Translations under genes and position numbers: made by a program | Notes under the pieces: model-generated | Database searches by the model: none | The model's input: only the letters and a program-made list of their open reading frames with translations | Told to the model about the DNA's origin: nothing | Shown here: positions 6,757-15,505 of the stretch, piece after piece | Position numbering within the stretch: position 1 is the stretch's first letter | Layout: each line of letters begins with the position of its first letter | Assembly (NCBI GenBank): GCA_964399955.1 | Contig: CAYNST010000038.1 | Coordinates: 1-27,457 of the forward strand | From: CAYNST01 sp964399955 | GTDB lineage: Bacteria > Pseudomonadota > Gammaproteobacteria > Pseudomonadales > Cellvibrionaceae | Direction: 5' to 3' | DNA: 27,457 nucleotides

Positions 6757-7746
6757 TCAAAGCGCGCTGAAAAGCTTTGCCCGTACCGTTGTCCGGTACT
6801 GGCTGGGGGTGGAGCCAAAATGCTTTTTGAACAGCTCATTGAAGTGCGCCATGTCTTGATAACCGGTTTTGTAGGCTGTTTCAGTGATGGAGAGATTGGT
6901 GGTCTGCAGCAGGTCGCGCGCGTTGCGCATACGAATGCCTTGAAGATACTCCAAAGGAGTCTGTCCGCTGGCGTTTTTAAAGCGGCGATTGAGCGTGCGC
7001 ACGCTCATTTGGCAGTGTTCGGCGATACGCCCAACCGTCAGGCTTGAGTGAGCGTTGTCGCGCATCCAGGCCTGCGCTTCCGCGATGGACTCATCCGGGT
7101 GCAGTTGCACGCTTCCCGCCTCCCGCAGCGACTCGGTATATGCCTGGCGAATCTCATGAAAGAAGTGTCGTTCAACACTGCGGGCAATGGGGGCACTGAA
7201 CAGTTGTTGAATGAAAAAAACAGTTAAATCGGCCAGGGAGTTGACACTGGCGGCGCAGAACAGGTTGTCCGAGCGGGTAATGAAGTGTTGCCGTTTGAGC
7301 TGGACCTGCGGATACCGGCGGGCAAAGGCGTCAAAATAATACCAGTGGGTAGTTGCGGGCCGTTGATTCAGCAGGCCGGCTTCTGCCAGCAAGCAGCAGC
7401 CTGTGCCCACCCCGACCAGTGCCGTGCCCCGCGCGTGCTGCCGGATCAGCCATGGCGTCAGGGTTTGGTTCTGCCGCAACGCGGGAAGGGGGTTGCGCCA
7501 CAAGGCCGGCAGGTAAACCAGGTCTGGCTGCTGCAGCGAGTCTATCGCGCAGTCTGGCGTAAGGGTAAGACCGGTTTGCGTGCGCACAGCCCCGCCGTCC
7601 AGTGACGCGGTGACAATTGTCAGGCTGCTGGCCGTGGAGCCGGCCCGGGCCTGAGCCATCTGTTCAGCTGCCCTTAATTGTTCCAATGGCAGAGTCAGGC
7701 TGGTGGCCAGCATCTTGTCACAGAGGAAAAACACGACAGTTGTCAT
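6757..7746 (-). CDS. GlxA-type AraC family transcriptional regulator
   Basis: Transcription factor of 329 residues. The N-terminal DJ-1/PfpI-like domain (about 1-180, with GVGTGCCLLAEAGLL in the nucleophile-elbow position) probably acts as a ligand-sensing module. The C-terminal AraC double helix-turn-helix DNA-binding domain spans about 230-325 (LTVGRIAEHCQMSVRTLNRRF and ITETAYKTGYQDMAHFNELFKKHFG). The ATG at 7746 has GGAG 9 bases upstream and gives the usual family length; an upstream extension to 7845 lacks support. It is divergent from fabY with 116 bases between the starts, so it may control fabY or itself from the shared region. Known relatives regulate glycine betaine, carnitine or arginine catabolism, but nothing here identifies the ligand. 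Confidence 0.9.
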   Translation of the reverse strand: MTTVVFFLCDKMLATSLTLPLEQLRAAEQMAQARAGSTASSLTIVTASLDGGAVRTQTGLTLTPDCAIDSLQQPDLVYLPALWRNPLPALRQNQTLTPWLIRQHARGTALVGVGTGCCLLAEAGLLNQRPATTHWYYFDAFARRYPQVQLKRQHFITRSDNLFCAASVNSLADLTVFFIQQLFSAPIARSVERHFFHEIRQAYTESLREAGSVQLHPDESIAEAQAWMRDNAHSSLTVGRIAEHCQMSVRTLNRRFKNASGQTPLEYLQGIRMRNARDLLQTTNLSITETAYKTGYQDMAHFNELFKKHFGSTPSQYRTTVRAKLFSAL

Positions 7747-7786
7747 CACACGGGCTCCGATGGCCAATTTGGCTTGGTCTGTGGCC

Positions 7787-7815
7787 AGTATCCCCCGGCT
7801 CCCGGTGCGGTACAA
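7787..7815 (-). promoter_or_regulatory. Possible promoter of the AraC-type regulator
   Basis: On the minus strand, TTGTAC (7810-7815) is followed after 17 bases by GATACT (7787-7792). This would start transcription about 35 bases before the ATG at 7746. The boxes are only partial matches, so the call is tentative. Confidence 0.28.
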
Positions 7816-7862
7816 CCCTAAACTGTAAAGTGCATTCAGACACATTGATTAGGAAACCCTAA

Positions 7863-9731
7863 GTGGCTATACAGACTCGCTTACCCTTGATTGTAGGTTT
7901 TGGTGGCTACAACGCTGCCGGCAGAAGCTCCGGCCATATCGCCTACCAGCGCATGATCTTTGAAAGCTTACCGGCACCTCAGAAACTGGCCGTTGTGCAG
8001 GCGCTGGCGGCCATGATGGGCCCGTCTGCCGATGGTGTCGGGCAGGAAGCACTGACCGCCAGGGTGCTGGCCGGCACACTGGTGCGCCGCATTGAAGACA
8101 GCATGTTTCCGGTTGAGCGAATAATGACCGCCCGAACCTTCACAGCGGAGGCCTCTGCCGAGCAGCCGCTGGTCTTGCAGTTGGGTGCACGGGAGATTCC
8201 CAAACCACTGCCGGAGGGGTGGCGGGTCCTGAGTGATGTGGACGGCCGCTGCACGGTGGAGATACGCATCAGCCAGCCGTTGAGTATCGAGATACCCCAG
8301 GTGCTGCCGGTTCAGTCTGCGGGGCAGTTGCCCAGTGGGTTTGATCCCGGTTCCTATTACCGATCCACGCATCACCCGCGCGGTTTGCAGATGGCCATCA
8401 TGGGGGCCTCTGACGCAGTTCAGTCTGTGGGTATAGCCTGGGAAGAAATCATGCGCCACCTTCGCCCGGATGAGGTGGGCGTATACAGCAGCAGTGTCAT
8501 GAGCCAGCTGGACGGCAACGGGTTTGGCGGCATGATGCAGGGGCGCAGTCGGGGTCAGCGGGTCAGCTCGAAGCAACTTGCGCTGGGCCTGAATACCATG
8601 CCTGCGGACTTCATCAACGCCTATGTGTTAGGAAGCGTTGGCGCGACCGGAGGTGTTACCGGCGCCTGTGCCACCTTTCTCTACAATTTGGCCGCAGCGG
8701 TCAATGATATCCGTTCGGGCCGGCGGCGGGCGGTGCTGGTGGGCTCCAGCGAAGCACCTATTCTGCCCGAAGTCATAGATGGCTACGCCGCCATGAGTGC
8801 GCTGGCGACCGATGCCGACCTGCGCCGTCTGGACGGGACACAAACCGCAGATCACCGCCGCGCAAGCCGGCCTTTCGGCAACAATTGCGGCTTTACACTG
8901 GCGGAGTCGGCCCAGTACGTGGTGTTGATGGATGATGAACTTGCAATGCAGTTGGGCGCGCAGGTTTACGGCGCAGTACCCGGAGTATTCATCAACGCTG
9001 ACGGCTTCAAAAAGTCCATATCCGCGCCGGGACCGGGCAACTACATTACCCTTGCCAAAGCAGTTGCTCTGGGCGCGTCGCTGCTGGGCGAGGACGCGGT
9101 GCGCAACCGCAGCTTTGTGCAGGCTCATGGGTCCAGCACGCCTCATAACCGGGTCACAGAGTCGCGAATCTTTGACCGGGTAGCCGCAGCATTCGATATC
9201 AAAAACTGGCCGGTCGCGGCGGTCAAGGCGTATCTCGGGCACTCGCTGGGTCCGGCCAGTGGCGATCAGTTGATGGCAACACTGGGGGTTTTTGCCCACG
9301 GCGTACTGCCGGGCATCAAGACCATCGACACGGTTGCAGACGATGTTTATGCGGAGCGACTGTCAATTTCCAATGAAGATCAGGAGCTGGGGGTGAGCGG
9401 CTGCGAACTCGCGTTTCTCAACTCCAAAGGATTTGGCGGTAACAATGCCACCGCCACGGTGTTATCGCCGGCGGTGGTTGAGCGGCAACTGCGGAAACGC
9501 TACGGCGCAGACGCCTGGTCCGATTATTGTTTCCGACGAGAAAGCTCAAGCGCTGCCGCCGATGCGTATCAGGCTCGAGCGGCCAAGGGGCACCTGGCGG
9601 CAATTTACCGTTTTGGTGATGATATGATTGATGAGCACGACATCCAGATTCATACCAAATCAATCAGCCTGCCGGGTTATGACCACTCGATTCTGCTTGA
9701 GGGCGATGAAGGTTACAGCGATCTGATTTAG
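7863..9731 (+). CDS. fabY: Beta-ketoacyl-ACP synthase FabY
   Basis: Condensing enzyme matching the Pseudomonas aeruginosa FabY (PA5174) type, which starts fatty acid synthesis by condensing acetyl-CoA with malonyl-ACP. Its 622 residues are close to the roughly 634 of FabY and far longer than FabB/FabF (about 410). The FabY-type N-terminus VGFGGYNAAGRSS is present, along with a roughly 200-residue N-terminal extension before the thiolase fold. The Cys-His-His triad is complete: Cys269 in GACATF, His422 in AHGSSTP and His460 in YLGHS. The FabY-like C-terminus FGDDMIDEH is also visible. The start is GTG with AGGA about 9 bases upstream. It is divergent from a GlxA-type regulator and only 12 bases before an XRE-cupin regulator, so the latter is likely co-transcribed. 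No acpP or other fab gene is adjacent. Confidence 0.93.
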   Translation: MAIQTRLPLIVGFGGYNAAGRSSGHIAYQRMIFESLPAPQKLAVVQALAAMMGPSADGVGQEALTARVLAGTLVRRIEDSMFPVERIMTARTFTAEASAEQPLVLQLGAREIPKPLPEGWRVLSDVDGRCTVEIRISQPLSIEIPQVLPVQSAGQLPSGFDPGSYYRSTHHPRGLQMAIMGASDAVQSVGIAWEEIMRHLRPDEVGVYSSSVMSQLDGNGFGGMMQGRSRGQRVSSKQLALGLNTMPADFINAYVLGSVGATGGVTGACATFLYNLAAAVNDIRSGRRRAVLVGSSEAPILPEVIDGYAAMSALATDADLRRLDGTQTADHRRASRPFGNNCGFTLAESAQYVVLMDDELAMQLGAQVYGAVPGVFINADGFKKSISAPGPGNYITLAKAVALGASLLGEDAVRNRSFVQAHGSSTPHNRVTESRIFDRVAAAFDIKNWPVAAVKAYLGHSLGPASGDQLMATLGVFAHGVLPGIKTIDTVADDVYAERLSISNEDQELGVSGCELAFLNSKGFGGNNATATVLSPAVVERQLRKRYGADAWSDYCFRRESSSAAADAYQARAAKGHLAAIYRFGDDMIDEHDIQIHTKSISLPGYDHSILLEGDEGYSDLI

Positions 9732-9743
9732 TGAGGCCCGCCC

Positions 9744-10340
9744 ATGATCGACCCGTCCTTACCCGAGCATCACGCATTTGAAGTGGGCTGCAGGCTGCGC
9801 AGGATTCGCGAGGCGCATGGCCTGAGCCAAAGGGAATTGGCGCGGCGGGCCGACATGACCAATGGCAGTCTATCGATGATCGAGCAAGGCAAGGTGAGCC
9901 CCTCGGTGCACTCGCTGGAGCGAATCCTCCGCGCCATTCCCTTGAGCCTGGCCGAATTTTTCCAAGCTGTATTTGATGAAAGCTCTCCGATCCTAAAACG
10001 CGAGCAGGCGCTGCGGATAACCAGGCAGGCCTACACGCTTGAGCTTTACGACCTGACGCGTTTTGGCGCGGGTCAGGTCTTCACGGCGCGGCAGGTGCTG
10101 GCGCCGGGGGCGGACTGCAGTGTGGACTGGCTGGCAGGCACCCCGGTGGTCTGGGGGTTGATTATTGTGGGCGAAATTGAATTAACCTTGGGTGAGGCCA
10201 GCTATTGCTTGACTGCGGGCGATGGGTTTCATTTCAGTTGCGCTCGCCCACACCGCTTTTTCAACCGCTCTGCCGGACCTGCGGAATGGTTTATCAATGC
10301 CAAACCGGCGTCCACGCGCAGGCAGAACGCCGACAGCTAA
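9744..10340 (+). CDS. XRE-family regulator with C-terminal cupin domain
   Basis: DNA-binding regulator of 198 residues. An N-terminal helix-turn-helix (about 14-68, LSQRELARRADMTNGSLSMIEQGKVSPSV in outline) is joined to a C-terminal cupin domain (about 110-190) that probably binds a small ligand. The layout and the PLSLAEFF linker resemble PuuR-type regulators, which control putrescine use in E. coli, but that similarity alone does not show the ligand. The ATG at 9744 is preceded by GTGAGG and lies 12 bases after fabY, so the two are probably one transcript. It may autoregulate the fabY unit or act on fadBA downstream; this is inference from position. Confidence 0.88.
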   Translation: MIDPSLPEHHAFEVGCRLRRIREAHGLSQRELARRADMTNGSLSMIEQGKVSPSVHSLERILRAIPLSLAEFFQAVFDESSPILKREQALRITRQAYTLELYDLTRFGAGQVFTARQVLAPGADCSVDWLAGTPVVWGLIIVGEIELTLGEASYCLTAGDGFHFSCARPHRFFNRSAGPAEWFINAKPASTRRQNADS

Positions 10341-10667
10341 CAGCCGGAGCTGGCGGCTCAGAGTAGCAGCAGGCAACAGCGGTACAATCTTTTCCTTCGG
10401 GAGCGGTCTTATCACCTGGGCAGTCGGGCGGGTGCGGTCCGCCTCGCGGCTCCGAATCTGGGAGTATCGTCCATTCCAGCCGTATAAACCGCTGCAGATT
10501 GACGTTGCTTTCAGCGGTAAACTGTTTTTCGGCGCTCAGTTGTTCCATACTTGAAGTTATTGCCCGCCAGCGGCCAGGCTGGGTTAGATGCAGTACGGGT
10601 TCTGGGAAGTTGAATCCGCAGCAGAAGATGAATGACCAATCATTTGCGGCTTTACGGGATGAAAACA
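10341..10667. other. Intergenic region before fadB
   Basis: About 327 bases between the XRE-cupin gene and the preferred fadB start. A short stem AGCCG / CGGCT follows the XRE stop but has no T-run. A TACAAT box (about 10383) and a TATAAA box (about 10484) occur without good -35 partners. I see no clear PsrA or FadR operator. A 124-residue minus-strand open frame here is Cys/Pro-rich and unconvincing. Confidence 0.4.
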
Positions 10668-12836
10668 ATGATCTACCAAGGCACGGCTATCACGGTTCGT
10701 CTGATCGAGGACAATCTCGCTCATCTGCTTATTGATTTGCAAGGTGAGTCGGTTAACAAGTTCAATGCGTTGATGAGTTCAGAATTCGGGCAGGCGCTTG
10801 CGGCCATTGAGCAGCAAGAAAACCTGCGCGGCCTGCTGATTTCCAGCGGCAAAGAAGCCTTCATAGTGGGCGCCGATGTGCTTGAATTTGGGCCGGCATT
10901 CAAGCAGGGTGCGGCAGCCATCACTCAGTTGCTGAAGACCACCACCGACCATTTTAACCGACTGGAAGACCTGCCTTTTCCGACCGTGGTTGCCATCAAC
11001 GGCTACGCCCTGGGTGGCGGCTTTGAGTTGTGCCTGGCGTGTGATTTCAGGGTGGCCAGTGCTTCCGCCAAAGTGGGCCTGCCGGAGACCAAGCTGGGCA
11101 TTTTGCCTGGCTGGGGCGGCACCGTGCGACTGCCGCGCCTGGTTGGGCTGGATACGGCCATTGAATGGATTGCCGCAGGTACGGAGCATCCCGCCGCCAG
11201 TGCCATGTCTGCAGGGGTGCTGGACGGCGTGGTTGAACCTGAGCAGCTGGAGGCCGCAGCCCTTGCCGTGCTGCAGCGTGCGGCTGCCGGCAAACTTGAT
11301 TATCAGGCACGCCGTCAGCAGAAGAAGTCGCCGCTGCGTCACAATCAGGTTGAGGGCATGCTGGCATTTGAAAGCTCCAAATTGTTCGTCAAGGCACAGG
11401 CCGGCAAGCATTATCCCGCCCCGGTCACTGCGGTGGAGACCATGCAAAAAGCGGCCATGAGTTCACGGTCCGACGCCTTAAAGGCCGAAGCACGAAGTTT
11501 TGTCAAGTTGGCGCAAACGCCGGTTGCAAAAAATCTGGTAGGCCTGTTTCTGAATGATCAGTACATTGGCAAAAAAGCCAAGGGCTGGGCAAAGCAGGTT
11601 CAGCAACCCGTAAAGCGGGCGGCAGTGTTGGGTGCGGGCATCATGGGCGGCGGCATTGCTTATCAGAGCGCATCCAGGGGCATTCCGGTCAAACTGAAGG
11701 ACGTACAGCAGCGCGGTCTGGACCTGGGGCAGGGTGAGGCCGCCCGCCTGTTGAGCCGGCGTGTGGCCAAGGGCAGAATTACTGTTGAGACCATGGCGGA
11801 AACCCTGGTGCGCATAGAGCCAACGCTGGAGTACGACGGTTTCTCTGCGGTCGACATTGTGATTGAAGCGGTGGTGGAGAAGGCAGAGGTCAAAGCCGCA
11901 GTCTTGGCGGAAGTTGAGCAGCGTGTGTCTGCTGAGACCGTGCTTTGCTCCAACACATCCACCATATCCATCGACACCCTCTCCGAAGGCCTGCAGAGGC
12001 CAGAAAATTTTTGCGGACTTCACTTTTTTAATCCAGTTCACGCCATGCCGCTGGTGGAAGTGGTGCGCGGTGGCAAGACCTCTGACGCCACCATAGGCCG
12101 CGCGGTTGCCTACGCCCTGGCGTTGGGCAAAAAGCCGGTGGTGGTCAACAACTGCGCCGGTTTTTTGGTCAACCGGGTGCTCTTCCCCTACCTGGCCGGT
12201 TTTACCAGTTTGATTCGCGACGGCGCAGATTTCACGGCTGTCGATAAAACCATGGAGCGTTTTGGCTGGCCGATGGGCCCTGCATACCTGCTGGATGTGG
12301 TGGGGCTGGATGTGGCCACCCACGCGGAGGCCGTGCTGGCTGCGGCCTATCCTGATCGCATGGGCAGAGACTATCGCACGGCAACCGATCTGCTGCTTGA
12401 AGCCGGCCGTCTGGGGCAGAAGAACGGCCAGGGCTTTTACGACTATCAGCTGGATCGACGCGGCAAGCAGCAAAAGCAAGCCAGTGACCAGATTGCTGCA
12501 CTGCTGGCCGGGCATGTTGAGCCCGAGCGCCCGTTCAGTGACGAAGAAATCGTGACCCGAATGATGATACCCATGGCCAATGAGCTGGTTCGCTGTCTGG
12601 AGGAGGGCATAGTGGCATCGCCCGCCGAGGCAGATATGGCGCTGGTGTACGGGTTGGGATTTCCGCCATTTCGCGGAGGTGTGTTCCGCTGGCTGGAAGA
12701 GCTGGGGCTCCAGGCGTTTGTTACCCTGGCCCAGAATCACAGCCACTTGGGGCCCCTTTACCAGGTTACCGATGGCCTGCAGCAGATGGCAGCCGCAGGT
12801 AAGACCTACTATGCAACTCAAGGAGCTGACGCGTGA
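10668..12836 (+). CDS. fadB: Fatty acid oxidation complex subunit alpha (enoyl-CoA hydratase / 3-hydroxyacyl-CoA dehydrogenase)
   Basis: Multifunctional alpha subunit of the beta-oxidation complex, which hydrates 2-enoyl-CoA and oxidises the L-3-hydroxyacyl-CoA with NAD. From the ATG at 10668, which gives the usual MIYxGxAITV start, it is 722 residues; the ATG at 10632 would add 12 residues not typical of the family. The crotonase domain is N-terminal, with catalytic Glu120 (GGGFE) and Glu140 (LPETKLG). The dehydrogenase domain begins with the NAD motif GAGIMG at 322-327 and has the catalytic histidine in FFNPVH (His458). The C-terminal helical dehydrogenase repeat carries GLGFPPFRGG. It overlaps fadA by 4 bases (GTGA), so the two subunits are translationally coupled. 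Confidence 0.97.
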   Translation: MIYQGTAITVRLIEDNLAHLLIDLQGESVNKFNALMSSEFGQALAAIEQQENLRGLLISSGKEAFIVGADVLEFGPAFKQGAAAITQLLKTTTDHFNRLEDLPFPTVVAINGYALGGGFELCLACDFRVASASAKVGLPETKLGILPGWGGTVRLPRLVGLDTAIEWIAAGTEHPAASAMSAGVLDGVVEPEQLEAAALAVLQRAAAGKLDYQARRQQKKSPLRHNQVEGMLAFESSKLFVKAQAGKHYPAPVTAVETMQKAAMSSRSDALKAEARSFVKLAQTPVAKNLVGLFLNDQYIGKKAKGWAKQVQQPVKRAAVLGAGIMGGGIAYQSASRGIPVKLKDVQQRGLDLGQGEAARLLSRRVAKGRITVETMAETLVRIEPTLEYDGFSAVDIVIEAVVEKAEVKAAVLAEVEQRVSAETVLCSNTSTISIDTLSEGLQRPENFCGLHFFNPVHAMPLVEVVRGGKTSDATIGRAVAYALALGKKPVVVNNCAGFLVNRVLFPYLAGFTSLIRDGADFTAVDKTMERFGWPMGPAYLLDVVGLDVATHAEAVLAAAYPDRMGRDYRTATDLLLEAGRLGQKNGQGFYDYQLDRRGKQQKQASDQIAALLAGHVEPERPFSDEEIVTRMMIPMANELVRCLEEGIVASPAEADMALVYGLGFPPFRGGVFRWLEELGLQAFVTLAQNHSHLGPLYQVTDGLQQMAAAGKTYYATQGADA

Positions 12837-14011
12837 GCATGCAAGCCAGAGACGCTGTTATTGTTGATTACGGTCGCACACCCATGGGACGCGCCAAAAA
12901 TGGCTGTTTCCGCTTTCGCCGGGCCGACGACTTGAGCGCGGAGCTGATCAATGCACTCCTGGCGCGCAACCCCTCGTTGCAGCCGGAGAGCATTGACGAT
13001 GTGATCTGGGGTTGCGTCATGCAGCGCGACGAGCAGGGCTTCAACGTGGCCCGCAACATTTTGCTGCGGGCGGGTCTGCCGCACAGTGTACCCGCGCAGA
13101 CGGTCAACCGCCTGTGTGGCTCCTCCATGTCGGCTTTGCATACTGCAGCTGCCAATATCATGGCGGGGCTGGGCGATGTCTATCTGGTGGGTGGGGTAGA
13201 GCACATGGGTCACGTATCCATGAATGAGTCCATCAACCCCAACCCTCTGCTGGGGTTAAGTGTGGCCAAGGCTGCCGGATCCATGGGCCTTACCGCCGAG
13301 TATCTGGCAATGCTGCACGGTGTCAGCCGTGAGAAAATGGATGCCTTCGCCTTGCGCTCCCATCAGCGGGCGGCTCAGGCGCGGGATGCCGGGCATTTTG
13401 CCCGGGAGATAGTGCCCACCATGGGGCACGACCCCTCCGGCGCACCGGAGCTTATCGAGCACGACGAGACAATTCGCGCAGATACCACTCTGGAGGCTCT
13501 GGCAGCCTTGCCGCCGGTGTTCAACCCGAAGGGCGGATTGATCACCGCAGGCAGTTCGTCTCAGGTGACCGACGGCGCATCGTGCATGCTGGTCATGTCG
13601 GCGGAGCGGGCTCAGGCGTTGGGCCTGACGCCGATCGCGCGCATTGTATCCATGGCGGTAGTGGGGGTGGACCCCTCGGTGATGGGCTATGGCCCGGTGC
13701 CATCGACCAAGCAGGCTTTGGCCCAGGCCAAGCTGGCCATGACCGACATCGACCACCTGGAGCTGAACGAAGCTTTCGCCGCACAGGCCATTCCTGTGCT
13801 CAAGGATCTGAAACTGCTGGATCACATGGAAGACAAGGTCAATCAGTACGGAGGTGCCATTGCGTTGGGGCACCCATTTGGCTGCTCCGGCACCCGCATC
13901 ACCGGGACCCTGCTGAGCGTTATGCGCAATAACGGCGGCACGCTTGGCGTTGCGACCATGTGCATAGGTTTGGGCCAGGGTATCACCACGGTGGTGGAGC
14001 GGCTCAATTGA
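12833..14011 (+). CDS. fadA: Acetyl-CoA C-acyltransferase (3-ketoacyl-CoA thiolase), beta subunit
   Basis: Thiolase that cleaves 3-ketoacyl-CoA with CoA to acetyl-CoA and a shortened acyl-CoA; it is the beta subunit partner of FadB. It has 392 residues, the normal length. The nucleophilic cysteine is in RLCGSSMSA (Cys95), the histidine in ALGHPFGCSG and the second cysteine in TMCIGLGQG. The GTG at 12833 overlaps the fadB stop and has AGGAG 7 bases upstream. An ATG two codons later (12839) would sit 13 bases from that site and is less likely. The fadB-fadA order and overlap are as in Pseudomonas and E. coli. Confidence 0.97.
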   Translation: MSMQARDAVIVDYGRTPMGRAKNGCFRFRRADDLSAELINALLARNPSLQPESIDDVIWGCVMQRDEQGFNVARNILLRAGLPHSVPAQTVNRLCGSSMSALHTAAANIMAGLGDVYLVGGVEHMGHVSMNESINPNPLLGLSVAKAAGSMGLTAEYLAMLHGVSREKMDAFALRSHQRAAQARDAGHFAREIVPTMGHDPSGAPELIEHDETIRADTTLEALAALPPVFNPKGGLITAGSSSQVTDGASCMLVMSAERAQALGLTPIARIVSMAVVGVDPSVMGYGPVPSTKQALAQAKLAMTDIDHLELNEAFAAQAIPVLKDLKLLDHMEDKVNQYGGAIALGHPFGCSGTRITGTLLSVMRNNGGTLGVATMCIGLGQGITTVVERLN

Positions 14012-14073
14012 CCGGGCACGCCTTGTTGATAAAGGTTTTCAATCTTGCCTTACGGCGTTGACAGGTTGATCAA

Positions 14074-14973
14074 GTGAAACTGATGCGGTTCAGGCCTGGA
14101 TATTGGTGGCGCCGGCTGGTGCTGGTGCCAGCGCTGCTTTTGTCCGCCTTTGTTTGGGGCGAGGCGCAGCCTGCCTTCTGGCAGGTGCAGGGCAAAGGGG
14201 TGTCGGTATACCTGCTGGGTTCGATGCATTTTGGTCAGCCAGACTTCTACCCCCTTCCCGAGGCGGTAGAGCAGGCGTTCGAGCGCGCCCTGGTGCTGGT
14301 GGTAGAAGTGGATATCGCCCATCTGGATCCCGCCCTGGCAACCCGCGCCCTAATCAAACACGCCCAGCTGCCCGCTGGCAAAACGCTGGCCACTGTTCTG
14401 CCGCAGAGTGTCTATTTGCAGTTGGGCAAGCTTTGCGAACGTATGAACCTGCCGCTGGCGGCATTTGATCAGTTCCAACCCTGGTTTGTGGCGATGCAAC
14501 TGGTTGAACAGGAGATACGCAGCAGTGCGCTACAGCAAAACCTGGGCATTGATCTGCATTTCCTCAAGCGTGCCGGCAGTCGGCGCATCGACGAACTTGA
14601 ATCCATTGACAGTCAGCTCAGTTTATTTTCTTCATCGCCGCTGGAAGAGCAGGCGGTGTTCCTGCAGCAGACCATGGATGATCTGCAACACAGCAACAGC
14701 TATCTGGCTGGCATGGCGTCGGCTTGGCGCAGCGGAGATACTCGGGCGCTGGAGGCCTTCCTGGTCGAGTCATTCCGCAAAACGCCGGACACCCGCGCGC
14801 TCTACAACAGGGTCATTCTGCAGCGCAATCTGCTGATGGCGGAGGCGGTTAAGGCCTATCTGAAGCAAAACCAAACGGTATTTTTTGTGGTTGGCGCCGG
14901 CCATATGGTTGGGGAGGACGGCATAATAAAGCTGCTGGAGCGTGAGCAGTTTGAAGTGCGCCGCCTCCGATAG
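14074..14973 (+). CDS. TraB/GumN family protein, probably exported
   Basis: Protein of 299 residues in the TraB/GumN (TIKI-like) family, members of which include putative metal-dependent proteases; the bacterial role is mostly unknown. The N-terminus is basic with a hydrophobic segment (about 14-29, LVLVPALLLSAFVWG), which looks like a signal peptide, so it is probably periplasmic. The two family GxxH motifs are present: LGSMHFG (His52) and GAGHMVG (His277). The start is GTG at 14074; an ATG at 14083 is an alternative. It lies 62 bases after fadA on the same strand and may be read from the fadBA transcript, but no functional link is evident. Confidence 0.85.
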   Translation: MKLMRFRPGYWWRRLVLVPALLLSAFVWGEAQPAFWQVQGKGVSVYLLGSMHFGQPDFYPLPEAVEQAFERALVLVVEVDIAHLDPALATRALIKHAQLPAGKTLATVLPQSVYLQLGKLCERMNLPLAAFDQFQPWFVAMQLVEQEIRSSALQQNLGIDLHFLKRAGSRRIDELESIDSQLSLFSSSPLEEQAVFLQQTMDDLQHSNSYLAGMASAWRSGDTRALEAFLVESFRKTPDTRALYNRVILQRNLLMAEAVKAYLKQNQTVFFVVGAGHMVGEDGIIKLLEREQFEVRRLR

Positions 14974-15241
14974 TTGATCTGTGCAAGCCCGGGGACTCAT
15001 AAGCCCGGGATGGCTTGGGCCCCTGCCCACTTACACCCATCAATGCCCCTTCATTGCCGCTATCGGCCAATTCGGGCCTGAACCTTGGCGTCGCGAGCCA
15101 GGCAAGCCTCTGCAAGCCTGACGGAGGTGCCTGCGCGGGCATCAGTTTTTCATCTCATCGACTGGGCGCTCCTGCTCCAGTTGCCTGCCTCGACTGCCTG
15201 TTTTTTGGCCTCAATGGCTGATTTTTGGCGCCTTTTACGTG

Positions 15242-15270
15242 TTGAACCTGACCGGTAGCTGTGGCAAAAT
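15242..15270 (+). promoter_or_regulatory. Probable promoter of the tRNA-Leu gene
   Basis: TTGAAC (15242-15247) and CAAAAT (15265-15270) are separated by exactly 17 bases, followed by a GC-rich discriminator (GCGCAGCCC). That pattern is typical of stringently controlled stable-RNA promoters. The tRNA begins about 90 bases after the expected start of transcription. Confidence 0.5.
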
Positions 15271-15318
15271 GCGCAGCCCTTACTGGAGTGGCTTGCGCTG
15301 TGCGGGTTTTTCAAGCCG

Positions 15319-15342
15319 AATCAACCGCTTAGGTTGATTTTT
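15319..15342 (+). terminator. Terminator-like hairpin upstream of tRNA-Leu
   Basis: AATCAACC (15319-15326) pairs perfectly with GGTTGATT (15332-15339) around a 5-base loop, and the T-run continues to 15342. It lies between the putative promoter and the tRNA, so it is either a weak attenuator, a processing signal in the tRNA leader, or a terminator of something read from upstream. Confidence 0.35.
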
Positions 15343-15365
15343 AGGCTCCTCTGCTAAGTAGATAC

Positions 15366-15449
<84 letters not shown>

Positions 15450-15505
15450 CATACAGCACTTTTGTCGCAGCATTTCAGATACCCCAGCAAATTCACGAGG
15501 AAAGC

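Larger units (their letters stand above)
14974..15365. other. Intergenic region between the TraB/GumN gene and tRNA-Leu
   Basis: About 390 bases. CCCGGG is repeated shortly after the TraB/GumN stop (about 14989 and 15004) and can fold as a hairpin, but without a T-run. The stable-RNA-like promoter of the tRNA (15242-15270) and a hairpin followed by T residues (15319-15342) are listed separately. Short open frames on both strands here are not convincing genes. Confidence 0.4.

Noticed and set aside
8628..9299. 223-codon minus-strand open frame inside fabY
   Set aside because: It lies wholly opposite the conserved thiolase domain of fabY and has no recognisable domain.
10506..10530. PsrA-like AAAC-GTTT word upstream of fadB
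   Set aside because: The half-sites are separated by a single base, not the 2-4 expected of the PsrA operator, and the outer bases do not match.
10294..10668. 124-codon minus-strand open frame before fadB
   Set aside because: Overlaps the end of the XRE-cupin gene, unusual Cys/Pro-rich composition, no ribosome binding site and no family.
11478..12821. 447-codon open frame on the minus strand opposite fadB
   Set aside because: It is a shadow of the GC-rich fadB reading frame. The product is His/Gln-rich with no family resemblance, and fadB on the other strand has full catalytic motifs.
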